Origin: Candidatus Margulisiibacteriota bacterium | Lineage (GTDB): Bacteria > Margulisbacteria > WOR-1 > O2-12-FULL-45-9 | Length of the DNA stretch: 5,006 bases | Assembly: GCA_018814265.1 (NCBI GenBank) | Contig: JAHIZU010000145.1 | Span: 1 to 5,006 of the forward strand | Direction of reading: 5' to 3' | Shown here: positions 4,971-5,006 of the stretch, piece by piece | Position numbering within the stretch: the stretch's first letter is position 1 | How the letters are laid out: every line of letters starts with the position of its first letter | Program-made: the position numbers and the translations under genes | Notes under the pieces: model-generated | What the model was told of the DNA's origin: nothing | What the model saw: only the letters and a program-made list of their open reading frames with translations | Database searches by the model: none

Positions 4971-5006
4971 ATGAACCAAGAAATCCCAAAAATCTATGAT
5001 CCGAAG
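4971..5006 (+). CDS. valS: Probable valyl-tRNA synthetase, N-terminal 12 codons (partial)
   Basis: The ATG opens a frame running to the window edge, with the peptide M-N-Q-E-I-P-K-I-Y-D-P-K. The pattern (I/L)PK-x-YDPK within the first dozen residues is typical of the start of many bacterial ValS proteins, where it leads into the VExxW segment. ValS charges tRNA-Val with valine in the cytoplasm. Twelve residues cannot prove this; another class I synthetase such as LeuS is the main alternative. The promoter-like TGATAAAAT placed as in mazG and ftsH supports the start. Confidence 0.55.
   Translation, partial: MNQEIPKIYDPK

Overview
The window looks like chromosomal DNA from an uncultured bacterium. 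Core housekeeping genes (mazG, ftsH, ftcD and probably valS) sit among many small GC-rich hairpin repeats and one 20-bp GC palindrome. Repeats of this style are common in candidate-phylum genomes such as Patescibacteria/CPR or the WOR-1/Margulisbacteria type. That placement is an inference from general style and no phylum is proven. The standard genetic code fits every gene: TAA, TAG and TGA all serve as stops.

Left block (1-748, minus strand): a compact operon reading out of the window's left edge. It has an unrecognised 92-aa basic protein, then an unrecognised 148-aa protein starting with GTG, then the first seven codons of a third gene that overlaps the previous stop as TAATG. Each of these three starts has a Shine-Dalgarno sequence. 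I cannot assign a function to any of them.

Central block (897-4432, plus strand): mazG (nucleoside triphosphate pyrophosphohydrolase), ftsH (membrane AAA+ zinc protease) and ftcD (glutamate formimidoyltransferase). ftsH and ftcD overlap by 8 bp and must form one transcription unit. mazG has its own start signal, and another promoter-like site precedes ftsH. The mazG second catalytic domain carries a stretch of AAATCCG-type short repeats in its linker. The ftcD stop codon lies inside a hairpin repeat.

Right block (4416-5006): a cluster of hairpin repeats separates the convergent ftcD and a small AT-rich GIY-YIG nuclease gene (minus strand). A degenerate repeat and two divergent promoters follow. 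The last 36 bases hold the first 12 codons of a plus-strand gene whose N-terminus resembles valyl-tRNA synthetase.

The most notable overall pattern is in the gene starts. Four genes (mazG, ftsH, the GIY-YIG gene and the valS-like gene) each have a TATAAT-like -10 box only 7-9 nt before the ATG and no Shine-Dalgarno sequence, which predicts leaderless or almost leaderless mRNAs. Three of the four -10 boxes are of the extended TGn type, and in three cases the usual -35 position lies in or against an inverted repeat. The left operon uses Shine-Dalgarno starts instead. No tRNA, rRNA, CRISPR array, transposase or phage gene was seen.
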